Source of the DNA: Terrimonas sp937888905
GTDB lineage: Bacteria; Bacteroidota; Bacteroidia; Chitinophagales; Chitinophagaceae
Assembly: GCA_937888905.1 (NCBI GenBank)
Contig: CALATA010000020.1
Location: forward strand, 62,001-126,000
Direction of reading: 5' to 3'
Length of the DNA: 64,000 nucleotides
How positions within the stretch are numbered: the stretch's first letter is position 1; each line of letters opens with the position of its first letter. Below are positions 17,432-27,852 of this stretch, piece after piece. Position numbers and translations under genes: made by a program. The notes beneath the pieces were generated by a model. The model saw nothing but the letters and a program-made list of their open reading frames with translations, made no database searches and was not told where the DNA came from.

Positions 17432-19702
17432 TTGCACCACCACCAACCAACAACGCTACGCGTGTGCCTACTCGTGTGCGCCTGCTACTTTTACCTGGTA
17501 GCAAGTGCGCAGCAAGGCGATAGTATTGGTGCTTCCCGTTACTGCAAACAATTACCTTTCACCACTGCAGAAGCTGTTTCCTCTTCCTGGATGGTACCAG
17601 CCTCAACGCCCCGGCAACCGCTGTTTCAGGTACACGGCGACGTGATGTACGACTATATGTATCGCTCATTTGTTGATACACCTTATTACCAACGTGGATT
17701 ATCTCAACATACCATGCAGGCTAATCTGCAGATCGTTTACAAGGATCATCTGCCAACGCGTATCGTGATCCGGCAGCGGATAAGCAACTCACCTTTTTTC
17801 AGGGATCGGTTTGATCTTAATCTCGGCTTCACGGATAAAATGGTCATGAACCGTATCCGACAACGGCTGGCCGCAGATGCACAGCGTATGATTACCGGCA
17901 GGCTGGATAGCCTGAGAGTTTTACAGACAGCATTACGCTCAGCAGTTGAGGAGTACCGTAATAAAGCTAACGGCTTACGTAAACAACTCGATGACCCTTC
18001 AAAATATGCAAGTCTCGTTCAGACACGCGAGCGGTTTATCGAATCCCGCGTGAAGGCAATGGCGGCTGAAGAACAACAGCAGGCACCTGATATCGAAGCA
18101 TTGAAGCGCAGGGTGATGAAGCAGTACGACTCGTTGATTCAACAAGGCCTTTCATTTTTTGCCCAAGATACGGTAACGTACCCGGAAATTGCCGCTTTGC
18201 AGCGCCTGAAGGATAGCCATCAGCAAATGGAACAAAAGCTTGACAGTGCATCGCAGCAATTAAAGCAGGTACAGGAGGCATTGAAAAGAAATGAGCAACT
18301 CGCACGGCAGGCTGTTAATGGCATCCGCGACCAGGCCTCCCTGGAAAAATACCTGAAAGACAATCCCGAAATGGCCGGTTCCGTGCCGAAGGGTTGGCGT
18401 TCATTGATGGCTGTCAAAAATGTGGGTATCGGAAGGAGTTGGGTCGATTATTCCGAACTCACCATTAAAAATATTTCGCTGACAGGTGCGCACGCAGAAC
18501 TGAACCCGGGCAATCTGTATGTCGCGGCAGGCGCAGGACGTGTCGATGCACGCTACCGCGATTTCGTGGTGGCCAACCGCAAACGCATGCCTGCGCAATC
18601 CTTACAGTTTGTGCGGGTAGGGTGGGGCAAAAAAGAAGGAAACAATATCATTTTTACCTACTACGGCGGAAAACGTGCACTCGTAAACTTCCTGACCGAC
18701 AGCGCAGGCACTACAGCCACACCCCGGAATAAAATAATGGGGCTGTCCGTGGAAAGTCAATTAAAGCTCAACGAACACCACAGCCTTGTATTAGAGATCG
18801 CCCGTTCTTCATTCAGTCCCACTGCCGGTACAGAGAGACAACCTGCTTATGGCAAACAATTATTCAATGTCAGCGAGCGCAGTAATGAAGCTTACGCGTT
18901 GCGCTGGCGCAGCCATTTTCCGCAGACATTTACAACGGTTGATGCGTTCTATCGAAAATCAGGTGAACGTTTTCAATCCTTCAACCTGCAGCCGGTCAAT
19001 TCGCAGCAGGAAGCGTATGCGGTCAAATTGAAACAACTGTTCTGGAAAAAACAATTGCAGGTGGAGGCCGGATTGCGCAAGAATGATTTTTCTAATGCTT
19101 ATCTCAATCCTGGTTTGCAAAGTAAAACGGTTTTTAAATCGATCATGGCTACCGTGCGAATACCGAAATATCCGGTACTGACGGTTGGCTATTATCCAAG
19201 TTCGCAACTGACGTTGCTCGATAACCAGGTGTTGGTAGAGAATCAATACAACACGCTTACCGGTATACTTTCTTATGCCTGTCGCCTGAAGAATACCGGC
19301 ATGGCCACCAACATTTCGTACTTACGTTTTTATAACCAACCGGGCGATACCTCATTCATTTATTATAATGCAACAAGCTGGTCGGTTAATCATTCTTTTT
19401 TTCTGAAGAATCTCCAACTGCAATCGGGCTTTTCTTATGCCGGACAAGAGGGATTGAAAGTGACTACCTGGGAACAATCGGCCGCTTATCAGTTGAAAGA
19501 CTGGTTGCAGTTACAGGGAGGATTAAAATACAATCGGGTACAGCCGCAGCAGGAATTGTGGGGTGGAACGGGTGGACTGACGATTGCCGTAAAATGGTTG
19601 GGAAGAATACAGTTTTTATATGAGCGCAGTTACCTGCCGGGCAGCCGGCGGCAACTGTTGCCGATGGATATGGGAAGAGTAAATTTTTACCGCACTTTTT
19701 AG
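17432..19702 (+). CDS. Outer-membrane protein with coiled-coil insert, first gene of RHS operon
   Basis: The 756-residue product begins with a TTG codon and a signal peptide (VCLLVCACYFYLVASAQQ). Residues about 60-135 contain beta-strand patterns. Residues about 138-300 are strongly helical and charged with heptad spacing (RQRLAADAQRMITGRLDSLR, later LKDSHQQMEQKLDSASQQLK), a likely coiled coil. From about 320 to the end, alternating strands run as in an outer-membrane barrel (VDYSELTIKNISLTGAHAEL, then FVRVGWGKKEGNNIIFTYYG), finishing with GRVNFYRTF. I do not recognise a named family. Downstream, within 28 bases, are the TANFOR gene and then the large RHS-type genes. A role in anchoring or exporting those giant proteins is a hypothesis based only on position and topology. 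Confidence 0.78.
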   Translation: MHHHQPTTLRVCLLVCACYFYLVASAQQGDSIGASRYCKQLPFTTAEAVSSSWMVPASTPRQPLFQVHGDVMYDYMYRSFVDTPYYQRGLSQHTMQANLQIVYKDHLPTRIVIRQRISNSPFFRDRFDLNLGFTDKMVMNRIRQRLAADAQRMITGRLDSLRVLQTALRSAVEEYRNKANGLRKQLDDPSKYASLVQTRERFIESRVKAMAAEEQQQAPDIEALKRRVMKQYDSLIQQGLSFFAQDTVTYPEIAALQRLKDSHQQMEQKLDSASQQLKQVQEALKRNEQLARQAVNGIRDQASLEKYLKDNPEMAGSVPKGWRSLMAVKNVGIGRSWVDYSELTIKNISLTGAHAELNPGNLYVAAGAGRVDARYRDFVVANRKRMPAQSLQFVRVGWGKKEGNNIIFTYYGGKRALVNFLTDSAGTTATPRNKIMGLSVESQLKLNEHHSLVLEIARSSFSPTAGTERQPAYGKQLFNVSERSNEAYALRWRSHFPQTFTTVDAFYRKSGERFQSFNLQPVNSQQEAYAVKLKQLFWKKQLQVEAGLRKNDFSNAYLNPGLQSKTVFKSIMATVRIPKYPVLTVGYYPSSQLTLLDNQVLVENQYNTLTGILSYACRLKNTGMATNISYLRFYNQPGDTSFIYYNATSWSVNHSFFLKNLQLQSGFSYAGQEGLKVTTWEQSAAYQLKDWLQLQGGLKYNRVQPQQELWGGTGGLTIAVKWLGRIQFLYERSYLPGSRRQLLPMDMGRVNFYRTF

Positions 19703-19730
19703 TAAGCGTGGTGTAAACTAAAACCGAAGC

Positions 19731-20828
19731 ATGAAAAGAAAATTACTGGCCGCGTGGCTGGTGTTGCTCCTTACGGGTAGCGCCGCGTTGTCCCAGGTAC
19801 AGATCCAGGGTACGTTACCGGCCGTCGGTCTGGTGCAAAAAAATCAACTGTGGAACCTGGTGCTGGTGAACGGCACCGCGCAGGACATGAACGGCGTGGT
19901 GGAACTGACACTCCGCGACCGCAGTACGGGTCTTGAGCTACTGACGGCTGTTACCAATTCCTTCCTCCTGAAAAAAGGAGCCAATACTGTTAACGTCAAT
20001 AGTTTTTCACCGGTACAATACAACTATACAGGTATGCAGCCTGACAACACCCTGAATGGTTTGTTGCCAGCGGGCTCGTATTCGGCTTGTTACTCCTACG
20101 TGTATTTCCAATCGGAGAACTCGGAGACTTTATCACAGGAATGTTTTTCATTCGACATTGAAGCGTTGAGCCCGCCGATGCTCATTTACCCGACAGATAG
20201 TAGTGTATTGGATCAGGCGCCTGCACAATTTACGTGGACACCACCGGCGCCGGCTGCTTTGTTTCCCGTATTGCAATACGATTACTTTCTCGTGGAAGTG
20301 CGCGAAGGGCAGCGGGCAGCAGAAGCCGTACAGGAAAACCTGCCCATCTATCATACCGCCAACTGGAGCAACAACATGCTTGCTTACAGTGCGGCAATGC
20401 CATCACTTGAAAAAGGAAAATGGTATGCGTGGCAGGTGATCGCGCGGGATGGCCGCCAGTATGCCGGTAAGTCGGAAACATGGGTATTCTCGATTCGGGA
20501 GAATGCACCGCCCGGTACCGATTCTTCAAGAATCAGTTATTCAATGCTGGCAGGCGACGGTCAGTCTGCCCCCTATATCCATGTTGCCACGAATCAGTTG
20601 TACCTGAAACATGTATCACGCACCGGGAATTATGAAGGACAGATACAGATTCGCGATGCACAAGGTAAAATCGTGCAGCAGGAAAAACAAAGCATAGTGT
20701 ATGGAGACAATTACCTGCGCATAAAACTGAAAGCAGGTATTACGGGTGGACAGGTTTACACGATTGAACTGATCACGCCGGCAGGTAAAACACACAAAGC
20801 CTTATTCACTTTAACAGCACAAAACTAG
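19731..20828 (+). CDS. TANFOR domain protein with Fn3-like region
   Basis: The 365-residue secreted protein has a signal (WLVLLLTGSAALSQ). The segment VQIQGTLPAVGLVQKNQLWN, followed by ELTLRDRSTGLELLTAVTNS, is characteristic of the TANFOR domain seen in Bacteroidota extracellular proteins. Residues about 140-265 form a fibronectin-III-like domain (PTDSSVLDQAPAQFTWTPP, YDYFLVEVREGQ, GKWYAWQVIARDGRQYAGKS). The rest is beta-rich. TANFOR proteins are often coded next to very large RHS-like proteins, as here, where the neighbour starts 4 bases after this stop. It probably binds or scaffolds the surface assembly; no enzymatic residues are visible. Confidence 0.85.
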   Translation: MKRKLLAAWLVLLLTGSAALSQVQIQGTLPAVGLVQKNQLWNLVLVNGTAQDMNGVVELTLRDRSTGLELLTAVTNSFLLKKGANTVNVNSFSPVQYNYTGMQPDNTLNGLLPAGSYSACYSYVYFQSENSETLSQECFSFDIEALSPPMLIYPTDSSVLDQAPAQFTWTPPAPAALFPVLQYDYFLVEVREGQRAAEAVQENLPIYHTANWSNNMLAYSAAMPSLEKGKWYAWQVIARDGRQYAGKSETWVFSIRENAPPGTDSSRISYSMLAGDGQSAPYIHVATNQLYLKHVSRTGNYEGQIQIRDAQGKIVQQEKQSIVYGDNYLRIKLKAGITGGQVYTIELITPAGKTHKALFTLTAQN

Positions 20829-20832
20829 CAAT

Positions 20833-23800
20833 ATGATGATTCAGCGAATATCGGAGAAATACGCAAAGCCGGTTGCCTTGGCATTGCTGCTGACATTTTC
20901 CGGGGAAATGATGATGCCGTTGTACGCGGCTTCCCGGCGTGAGTTGAACTACTACCGGGGTGTGGGAGCAACTATGACGGCGGGTGTAAGGAAAGAAGTG
21001 AGAGCTACTGTTGGTAATAACAAGCAACGTACCGCCACTGCTTCGCTACGTGGTGGAGAGCTGATCGTTGATGCGGTAGAAGGACCGGTAAGTGAAAAGA
21101 AAGTTGACATCGGTGGGCCTTCGCAACCGGAGATGCTGGGCTTTAAGCCGGCCGGTGCCAACGATATGGTCAATACGTTCACCGGAGACTTCAGTTATAA
21201 TATTCCGCTGCTGGATGTAGGTGGCTATCCCGTTAACATTTTTTATACCGGAGGTATAACGCCCGAGCAGGAAGCAGGCTGGGTGGGGCTGGGATGGAAT
21301 ATCAACCCGGGTACGGTCAGCCGTAATGTGCGTGGTGTACCGGATGATTTTGATGGTACGGAGAAAATAATACAGGAACAGAATATCAAGCCGAATGTGA
21401 CCTGGGGAGGGAGATTTGGAGCGGATGTCGAGTTTGTAGGAATCAAGGATATGTTGGGAATAAACCTGGGTGTTGGTTTAGGCGCTTCGTTTAACAACTA
21501 TCTCGGACCAGCATTAGATGTTGGTTTTAAAGGAGGGGTTTCATTGAAAATAATGGATCTCTCTACAAATGAAAAGAGACCTAGTGACTCGTTGGGTTTG
21601 CGCATCGGTGTTGGTATTGATGCCAATATGAATTCCAGAAATGGTCTGACCATTAACCCTAATATATCGCTTAGTGCCAGGCTGGGTTTCAGTGGAGCAA
21701 ATTTCGGCGCCGGTCTGGGGGCAAGTACCAGCTACAATTCAAGAACCGGGATAAAATCTCTGCAACTTTCCGAACAAGGGTCGTTTAATTACTATTCGGC
21801 TAAGTTGCTCTCCGAAAAGTCAGCTCTTATTAATAGTAGTTCCGTTGGGACAAGAAATGGCGTGACGATTAGCTTTGCCAAGCCATCTTATACGCCGGCA
21901 ATGCGCATGCCAATCAGCAATTCGGCACAGTCCGGCCATTTTCAAATAGGGGCAGGTATGACGGGTATCTCAGGGTCTGTTGAAATTGAAGTTTACAAGC
22001 AGGAGTCTGAGCTTGCGCAGGCAGATCGCATTCAGTACAAACCAATGATTGGATATCTGTATGCTCATAAAGCACAAAGTAACCGGGATGCGGTCATGGA
22101 TTTCTCCCGCTTCGGAGACAGAGAAGTTACCGCCAAAACACCCGTTATTGCTGTACCGCAATATGCCTATGATGTATTTTCGATCAGCGGCGAAGGAACA
22201 GGCGGCATGATGCGTGCCTACCGGAACGATCATGGTTATGTAAGAGATAATACGGTGAAATCAAAGGATAAAAGTATAAGTGCCGGTGTGGACGTTGGTA
22301 TACCCGGACACATCGGAGCGAATTTCAACCTGATTAAAACTCCCTCTACATCCGGCGAATGGGAACAGGGCAACCGCCTGCGCTCCGCATTACCGTTCAA
22401 AGAAAATGATAAGTTAAATGAACAGGTGTATTTCCGCAATCCGGGTGAAAATAGTGTCATGGATGATGATCGCTATAGCCGAATTGGAGACGCTGATCTT
22501 GTTAGATTTAAATTGGGAGGAACAAAAGCTAACGCGACGATAGAACCTGTGTTGGAGCGTTTTGACGAAGCTCAGCGTCCGATAACAAGTATCAATATGA
22601 CCAGTGTATCCGATGCTGCGGCCCGCCAAAAAAGATCTCAGGTAATGAATGTTCTTACCGCAAAGGAGGCACAAGATGTTGGACTTGAACATGTATTGCG
22701 TAATTACAACATCACTACGGTAGTTGAAGCTGACACGTTGAAGTATGCTTCCCTTTCACGTATAAATGTGAGCGAAGGACGCCAGCCCCATCATATTTCA
22801 GAAATTGATGTTACTGAAGCAGATGGACGAAAATATGTATACGGTCTTCCTGTCTACAATCTGGATCAGAGAGAATATACATTCACCACTTCCGGCACTC
22901 CGGATCAACATGATCTGGTAGATGTAAATGCTGGTGAAACAAACGTGAATGTTGCATTCCCCGATAACCGGGATGGTTATATTCTGAATACACGCACCCC
23001 GGCCTATGCTCACTCGTACCTGCTGACAGGCCTGTTGTCCCCAGACTATGTTGACGTAACCGGTAATGGCATCACAGAAGATGACCAGGGCTCTGCAGTT
23101 AAGTTTAACTACGTAAAAACCGGTACCTACAAATGGAGAACGCCATATGTTCCAAATGGCCAGGCAATCGCGCATTTTAATAGTGGCAACCTTACCGAGA
23201 CTAAAGACGATAAGGCGCTAATCACTTACGGTGAACGCGAGTCGTGGTATGTTCATTCTATTGAAAGTAAAACCATGATTGCGCTATTTACTCTGGAAGA
23301 TCGTAAAGATGGAAAGGGTGTGTCAGGCGTAATGCAGGGAATCAATACGAGTGACGCATCAGTAAAGCGGTTAAAAAAAATTGATCTCTATAATAAAGCA
23401 GATATTAAAAAGAACGGACTCGCCAACGCGAAGCCGATTAAAACTGTCTGGTTTGAGTATGATTATTCACTTTGCGCGGGAGCACCGGGCAATACAGGAG
23501 CGGCAGAAAATGTCGGAAGTGTAGATGCGAATGCCAACAAGGGTAAACTAACGTTAAAGGGCATTTATTTTACCTACAATGGCCAAGCGCAAAATAATCG
23601 GGGAAAACGTAACCGGTATGTATTTAACTACGGTAATAATCCAAACTATACCCCTGCCTCGACTGATCGGTGGGGGAATTTCAAGCCAAGAGCGCATAAC
23701 CCGGCTGACGAAGGTGGGGTGACGGGCTTGAAAAATAGTATTTATCCGTATGCATTGCAGGGCTATGCGTCTTTTAACAATGCCAACGCAGCTGCATGGA

Positions 23801-26800
23801 TGTTGAATAAAGTATTGCTGCCTTCGGGTGGGCAGATAGAGGTCGAATACGAAGCGGATGATTACGCATTTGTACAGGAGCGCCGGGCCACAGTGATGAT
23901 GCCGATCACCCATACCGGACGTGAAGCCGCCAATACAGGAAACCGTTTATATGATGTAAACTCCTTCGGTAGCGTTGACGATAACGACAAAATCTATGTA
24001 ACCGTAGCTCAGCCGTGTGTAAATAAGCAGGACGTTTATGACAAATACCTGACAGGACTACGTCAGCTTGCATTTAAGCTGGCAGTGAAAATGCCTAAGG
24101 GTAAAGAGTACCTGACTATGTACGCCAATATACAAGATTATGGTGTTGGACAAAATGCCAATGAAATATGGATCAAACTCAGAAAGGTTGACGGATATGG
24201 TCCTTTGTCGCTTACCGCGATTGAATATCTGCGTGAACATCTGCCCGGACAAGCATTTGCCGGATATGAACCTCAGGGTAACTCATTACAGCAGTTCGGT
24301 GATATGTTGAGTGGAATGGTCGACGGCATGAAAGGGGCATTTAAAAATCCGGTTAACTTCCTGCGCGAACAGAAGAAAGCACAGGAAATTGTGCTGCAGG
24401 AATCATTTGTACGCCTCAACGAACCTGTTGGAAAAAAGAATGGTGGGGGGCACCGGGTTAAAAGTGTTGTTATCAAAGATAACTGGAACGCCATGACCGG
24501 TCAGTATACGTCACGATATGGTCAGCAATATGATTACACTACAACGGAAATGTTTAATGGTCAGGCACGTACAATCAGTAGCGGTGTAGCCTCTTACGAA
24601 CCAAGTATAGGAGGCGAAGAAAATCCTTACCAGGAAATCTTACAGTTGTCCGATCGACTACCGTTAGGTCCTGCGAACTACGAAGCCATTGAAATGCCGG
24701 TATTAGATGCCTTTTTCCCGGCACCAGTGGTTGGCTATAGTAAAGTGACTACGCGTTCCATTAAAAGCGGAGATACTAAGTATGGTAAAAAATCCAGATC
24801 CGGTATTGGTCATCAGGTTACGGAATATTATACTGCAAAAGATTATCCCGTCAGACATCGTTATACCAGCCTGGATCCGGAAAGTGACAGACAAAAACAC
24901 GATGCTTCAATGATGGCCTTCTTTAAGAAATGGTCATTCGACAGCCGTGCTATCAGCCAGGGATTCCTGGTAGAGACGAATGACATGCATGGTAAAATCA
25001 AGTCGCAGAGTTCATACGCAGAAACAGATCCCAATACACGTATGAGTTATACCGAATATTTTTATCGTAATACAGGTAAGAATGGGTTGGGTGAAAAATT
25101 TGATTTTGTTCATAATGAGCTTGGCGGTGTGATCAAACCCGGCTCAATGGGAATTGATGTCGAATTGATGACCGATGTAAGAGAGTTTACGGTTAAGAGT
25201 TCAAGCCTTGCCGTGCAGGCCCAGGTAGACTGGATGATTCCTGCGCCACTTCCGGTATGGCTGCCATTCATTTGGCCGGTATTCGGTACCAGTGAAAGTA
25301 TCTACCGCGCAGTAACCACTACGAAACTCGTCAATTACCACAGCGTCGTCGATAGCGTGGTGGTCATGGACAAAGGCAGCGTAGTCAGCACCCGCAACCT
25401 CGTCTTCGATGCCAATACCGGAACGCCGGTTGTTACCCGGACGAACAATGAGTTTGATAAACCTATTTATAATACTACTTATCCCGCATACTGGGCCTAT
25501 AGCGGTATGGGCCTGGCCTATAAAAATATCGATGCCCGCCTGAGCGGCATCCAGTTTACGGATGGTAAGATCACCGGTGGACTCGCACCACAAACACCGA
25601 AGGATTACTTCGAAAGCGGTGATGAGATTTATATCATCTCCGGAGCAAGTCCTTCCGATCCCTGCTGGGCTGCCTTGCAGTCTTCCGATGGCATCAAACG
25701 TATTTGGGCTTACGACCGCAACAAGAATAACAGTTCGCTCACCAATACAACTCCTGACCTGGTATTCATCGACGCGGCAGGCAAACCTTATACAAAAGCG
25801 AACGTTACCCTGCGCATCATCCGCAGCGGTAAACGTAATATGCTTACTACTCCTGCTGCCAGCATTACCTCACTGGAGAACCCGGAAGTGGAAACGGCTG
25901 GTGTCCGCAAATTGTTGCCCGGCTCAACAACCAAAGTGCTGAATGCTTCCGCGGTTGAATACAAAGAGAAATGGCAGGTCGATCCGGATGTGATCAGAAG
26001 AGTGGCCACCAATATGTGCACGGGCCTTACATCATTCGTTTGTCTTGGTCAGCAACTCGAAACGGTGAACCCATACGTTAAAGGACTGCTCGGTACTTTC
26101 CGTCCTCACCGTAACATGGTTTTTTATGGTGAACGTACTGAAGGGCAGACATCTGTTACCAGCGGTACAAAATTATCTGCAAATGGTACACTGCTGAATT
26201 TTGCTCCTTACTGGCAATTCAACGCACAGAATAATCTCGTTACAATACCGGAGTCACGCTGGGTATGGAATAGTGAGATCACGCGCGTCAATTCACGCGG
26301 CCTCGAATTGGAAACCAAAGACGCACTGAACATTTATACAGCAGCGCAGTACGGGTATCGTAAAAGCCTGCCCGTTGCTATTGCCAACAACGCACGGTAT
26401 GATCAGATCCTGTACCAGAGTTATGAAGATGTCGGTTACAACGAATCGCTGAATAGCGTAGCTGTGACACCATGCAGCGAACTTGAATTGTTACCATTGA
26501 ATGGTCAGGTGGTGAACGCCGACGCAGAGGGCATCAATGCCCATACCGGTAATAATTTCTTCCGGTTGGATGCCGGACAGAACAGCGCGCTTGGCTTTTA
26601 TCAGATCGCAGCCAATACAGCCAATTACGCTTATAATATTTTGGCAAATGAAACCGATATCACGAAGAGCCTGATCGACCCGGGTGTCAATCTTAATGGC
26701 TTCGATCCTTGTGTCACAAATGATAAACCATACTCCGCTTCGGTTCTTGCCCGGAATATCGGCAACGGCGATTATGGCTTACAATTAACTGTAGGACAAG

Positions 26801-27831
26801 ATTATTCTATTCCTCCTTCCAGCTTTCCACCGTATCATGGCTTCCGTGTGAATGCAAGCCAATACCTGGATGTGCAAGGGCCTACAGAACTTACATTCAA
26901 TATCATAGCAGCTTATGATACCTATCAATGGTACCAGGGCTGGAACCTTCCTTATGTAAATATTAAGGTGAAAGATTTGAATGGCAGCACCCTGTTCAGT
27001 TATCAATCAAGCTATATTTTCAACGCCCAGCCGGCAGTGGTATCTCCATCTTTCGAGCTGTGTAAAGGACGATATCTGGTAGAATACCTGATGATCCGTC
27101 CCGGTTATACGCCGGTTTGTTTCCCCACTATTACGCCGCCGAACGGCGATGCTGCGGCCTATCCGTCGAGTCATGGACATACATCTGTGCTGGGATATCA
27201 AACACAAGTAACGGTGGATATTGTACCGACCAGCAGCCTCGTAAATTATGCCGGCTATAGAACACTGACCACGATAAATGGCTGCGAGTTTACCAAACCA
27301 ATCCCGGGCAAGGAGGAAATGAAGAATGATCTGTTCCGTATCCCGGAAAATACCCGCATGCTGTTGAGCGGATGGGTTAGAGAAGAATGCAATACCCCTT
27401 GTACAAAGTCAACTTACAGCGATGCGAAATTCAGACTCGTGTACTTCGATGAAACTGGGGCTGAATTGCCTTCACCACAAATTATAACTGCTGCCGGTCC
27501 TATTGTGGAAGGATGGCAACGTGTGGAAGCGGAATTTACAGCACCATCGAATGCTAAAGCTGTACGTGTTGATATGATGAAAACAGGTACCGGCAAAGGC
27601 TACTTCGACGACATTCGTATACATCCGTTCCCGGCCAACATGAAGAGCTATGTATACGACCCCGTAAATATGCGTCTGCTGGCCGAACTGGATGCCAATA
27701 ACTATGCAGTGTTCTACGAATACGATGAAGAAGGCGGTTTGATCCGTACAAAGGCGGAGACGGCTGAAGGCGTCAAGACGATCAAAGAAACACGCAGTGC
27801 CCGTCAAAAAGACATCACCACATTTCAATAA
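20833..27831 (+). CDS. Giant RHS/SpvB-like secreted protein (2332 aa)
   Basis: The product starts with a Sec signal (VALALLLTFSGEMMMPLYAA). At residues about 110-180 is the opening of Bacteroidota RHS-like proteins: TFTGDFSYNIPLLDVGGYPV, then GWVGLGWNINPGTVSRNVRG. The central 1700 residues are tyrosine-rich strand repeats with phrases such as KFNYVKTGTYKWRTPYV, resembling SpvB/TcB-type scaffolds. Near residue 2170-2270 is a carbohydrate-binding-like module (MLLSGWVREECNTP, ending YFDDIRIHPFP). The end reads VYDPVNMRLLAELDANNYAV, then EYDEEGGLIRTKAE, a YD-repeat tail. No hypervariable C-terminal toxin follows; the gene simply ends in ARQKDITTFQ. In this operon it may form part of the shell or carrier for the toxin-bearing RHS protein at 28738-36690. 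This is inference. Confidence 0.82.
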   Translation: MMIQRISEKYAKPVALALLLTFSGEMMMPLYAASRRELNYYRGVGATMTAGVRKEVRATVGNNKQRTATASLRGGELIVDAVEGPVSEKKVDIGGPSQPEMLGFKPAGANDMVNTFTGDFSYNIPLLDVGGYPVNIFYTGGITPEQEAGWVGLGWNINPGTVSRNVRGVPDDFDGTEKIIQEQNIKPNVTWGGRFGADVEFVGIKDMLGINLGVGLGASFNNYLGPALDVGFKGGVSLKIMDLSTNEKRPSDSLGLRIGVGIDANMNSRNGLTINPNISLSARLGFSGANFGAGLGASTSYNSRTGIKSLQLSEQGSFNYYSAKLLSEKSALINSSSVGTRNGVTISFAKPSYTPAMRMPISNSAQSGHFQIGAGMTGISGSVEIEVYKQESELAQADRIQYKPMIGYLYAHKAQSNRDAVMDFSRFGDREVTAKTPVIAVPQYAYDVFSISGEGTGGMMRAYRNDHGYVRDNTVKSKDKSISAGVDVGIPGHIGANFNLIKTPSTSGEWEQGNRLRSALPFKENDKLNEQVYFRNPGENSVMDDDRYSRIGDADLVRFKLGGTKANATIEPVLERFDEAQRPITSINMTSVSDAAARQKRSQVMNVLTAKEAQDVGLEHVLRNYNITTVVEADTLKYASLSRINVSEGRQPHHISEIDVTEADGRKYVYGLPVYNLDQREYTFTTSGTPDQHDLVDVNAGETNVNVAFPDNRDGYILNTRTPAYAHSYLLTGLLSPDYVDVTGNGITEDDQGSAVKFNYVKTGTYKWRTPYVPNGQAIAHFNSGNLTETKDDKALITYGERESWYVHSIESKTMIALFTLEDRKDGKGVSGVMQGINTSDASVKRLKKIDLYNKADIKKNGLANAKPIKTVWFEYDYSLCAGAPGNTGAAENVGSVDANANKGKLTLKGIYFTYNGQAQNNRGKRNRYVFNYGNNPNYTPASTDRWGNFKPRAHNPADEGGVTGLKNSIYPYALQGYASFNNANAAAWMLNKVLLPSGGQIEVEYEADDYAFVQERRATVMMPITHTGREAANTGNRLYDVNSFGSVDDNDKIYVTVAQPCVNKQDVYDKYLTGLRQLAFKLAVKMPKGKEYLTMYANIQDYGVGQNANEIWIKLRKVDGYGPLSLTAIEYLREHLPGQAFAGYEPQGNSLQQFGDMLSGMVDGMKGAFKNPVNFLREQKKAQEIVLQESFVRLNEPVGKKNGGGHRVKSVVIKDNWNAMTGQYTSRYGQQYDYTTTEMFNGQARTISSGVASYEPSIGGEENPYQEILQLSDRLPLGPANYEAIEMPVLDAFFPAPVVGYSKVTTRSIKSGDTKYGKKSRSGIGHQVTEYYTAKDYPVRHRYTSLDPESDRQKHDASMMAFFKKWSFDSRAISQGFLVETNDMHGKIKSQSSYAETDPNTRMSYTEYFYRNTGKNGLGEKFDFVHNELGGVIKPGSMGIDVELMTDVREFTVKSSSLAVQAQVDWMIPAPLPVWLPFIWPVFGTSESIYRAVTTTKLVNYHSVVDSVVVMDKGSVVSTRNLVFDANTGTPVVTRTNNEFDKPIYNTTYPAYWAYSGMGLAYKNIDARLSGIQFTDGKITGGLAPQTPKDYFESGDEIYIISGASPSDPCWAALQSSDGIKRIWAYDRNKNNSSLTNTTPDLVFIDAAGKPYTKANVTLRIIRSGKRNMLTTPAASITSLENPEVETAGVRKLLPGSTTKVLNASAVEYKEKWQVDPDVIRRVATNMCTGLTSFVCLGQQLETVNPYVKGLLGTFRPHRNMVFYGERTEGQTSVTSGTKLSANGTLLNFAPYWQFNAQNNLVTIPESRWVWNSEITRVNSRGLELETKDALNIYTAAQYGYRKSLPVAIANNARYDQILYQSYEDVGYNESLNSVAVTPCSELELLPLNGQVVNADAEGINAHTGNNFFRLDAGQNSALGFYQIAANTANYAYNILANETDITKSLIDPGVNLNGFDPCVTNDKPYSASVLARNIGNGDYGLQLTVGQDYSIPPSSFPPYHGFRVNASQYLDVQGPTELTFNIIAAYDTYQWYQGWNLPYVNIKVKDLNGSTLFSYQSSYIFNAQPAVVSPSFELCKGRYLVEYLMIRPGYTPVCFPTITPPNGDAAAYPSSHGHTSVLGYQTQVTVDIVPTSSLVNYAGYRTLTTINGCEFTKPIPGKEEMKNDLFRIPENTRMLLSGWVREECNTPCTKSTYSDAKFRLVYFDETGAELPSPQIITAAGPIVEGWQRVEAEFTAPSNAKAVRVDMMKTGTGKGYFDDIRIHPFPANMKSYVYDPVNMRLLAELDANNYAVFYEYDEEGGLIRTKAETAEGVKTIKETRSARQKDITTFQ

Positions 27832-27852
27832 CGAATAGAAAAATATACGATT

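Noticed and set aside
20833..27831. Type IX secretion sorting domain at the end of the 2332-residue protein
   Set aside because: The C-terminus is a YD-repeat-like tail ending ARQKDITTFQ, without the strand pattern of a sorting domain.
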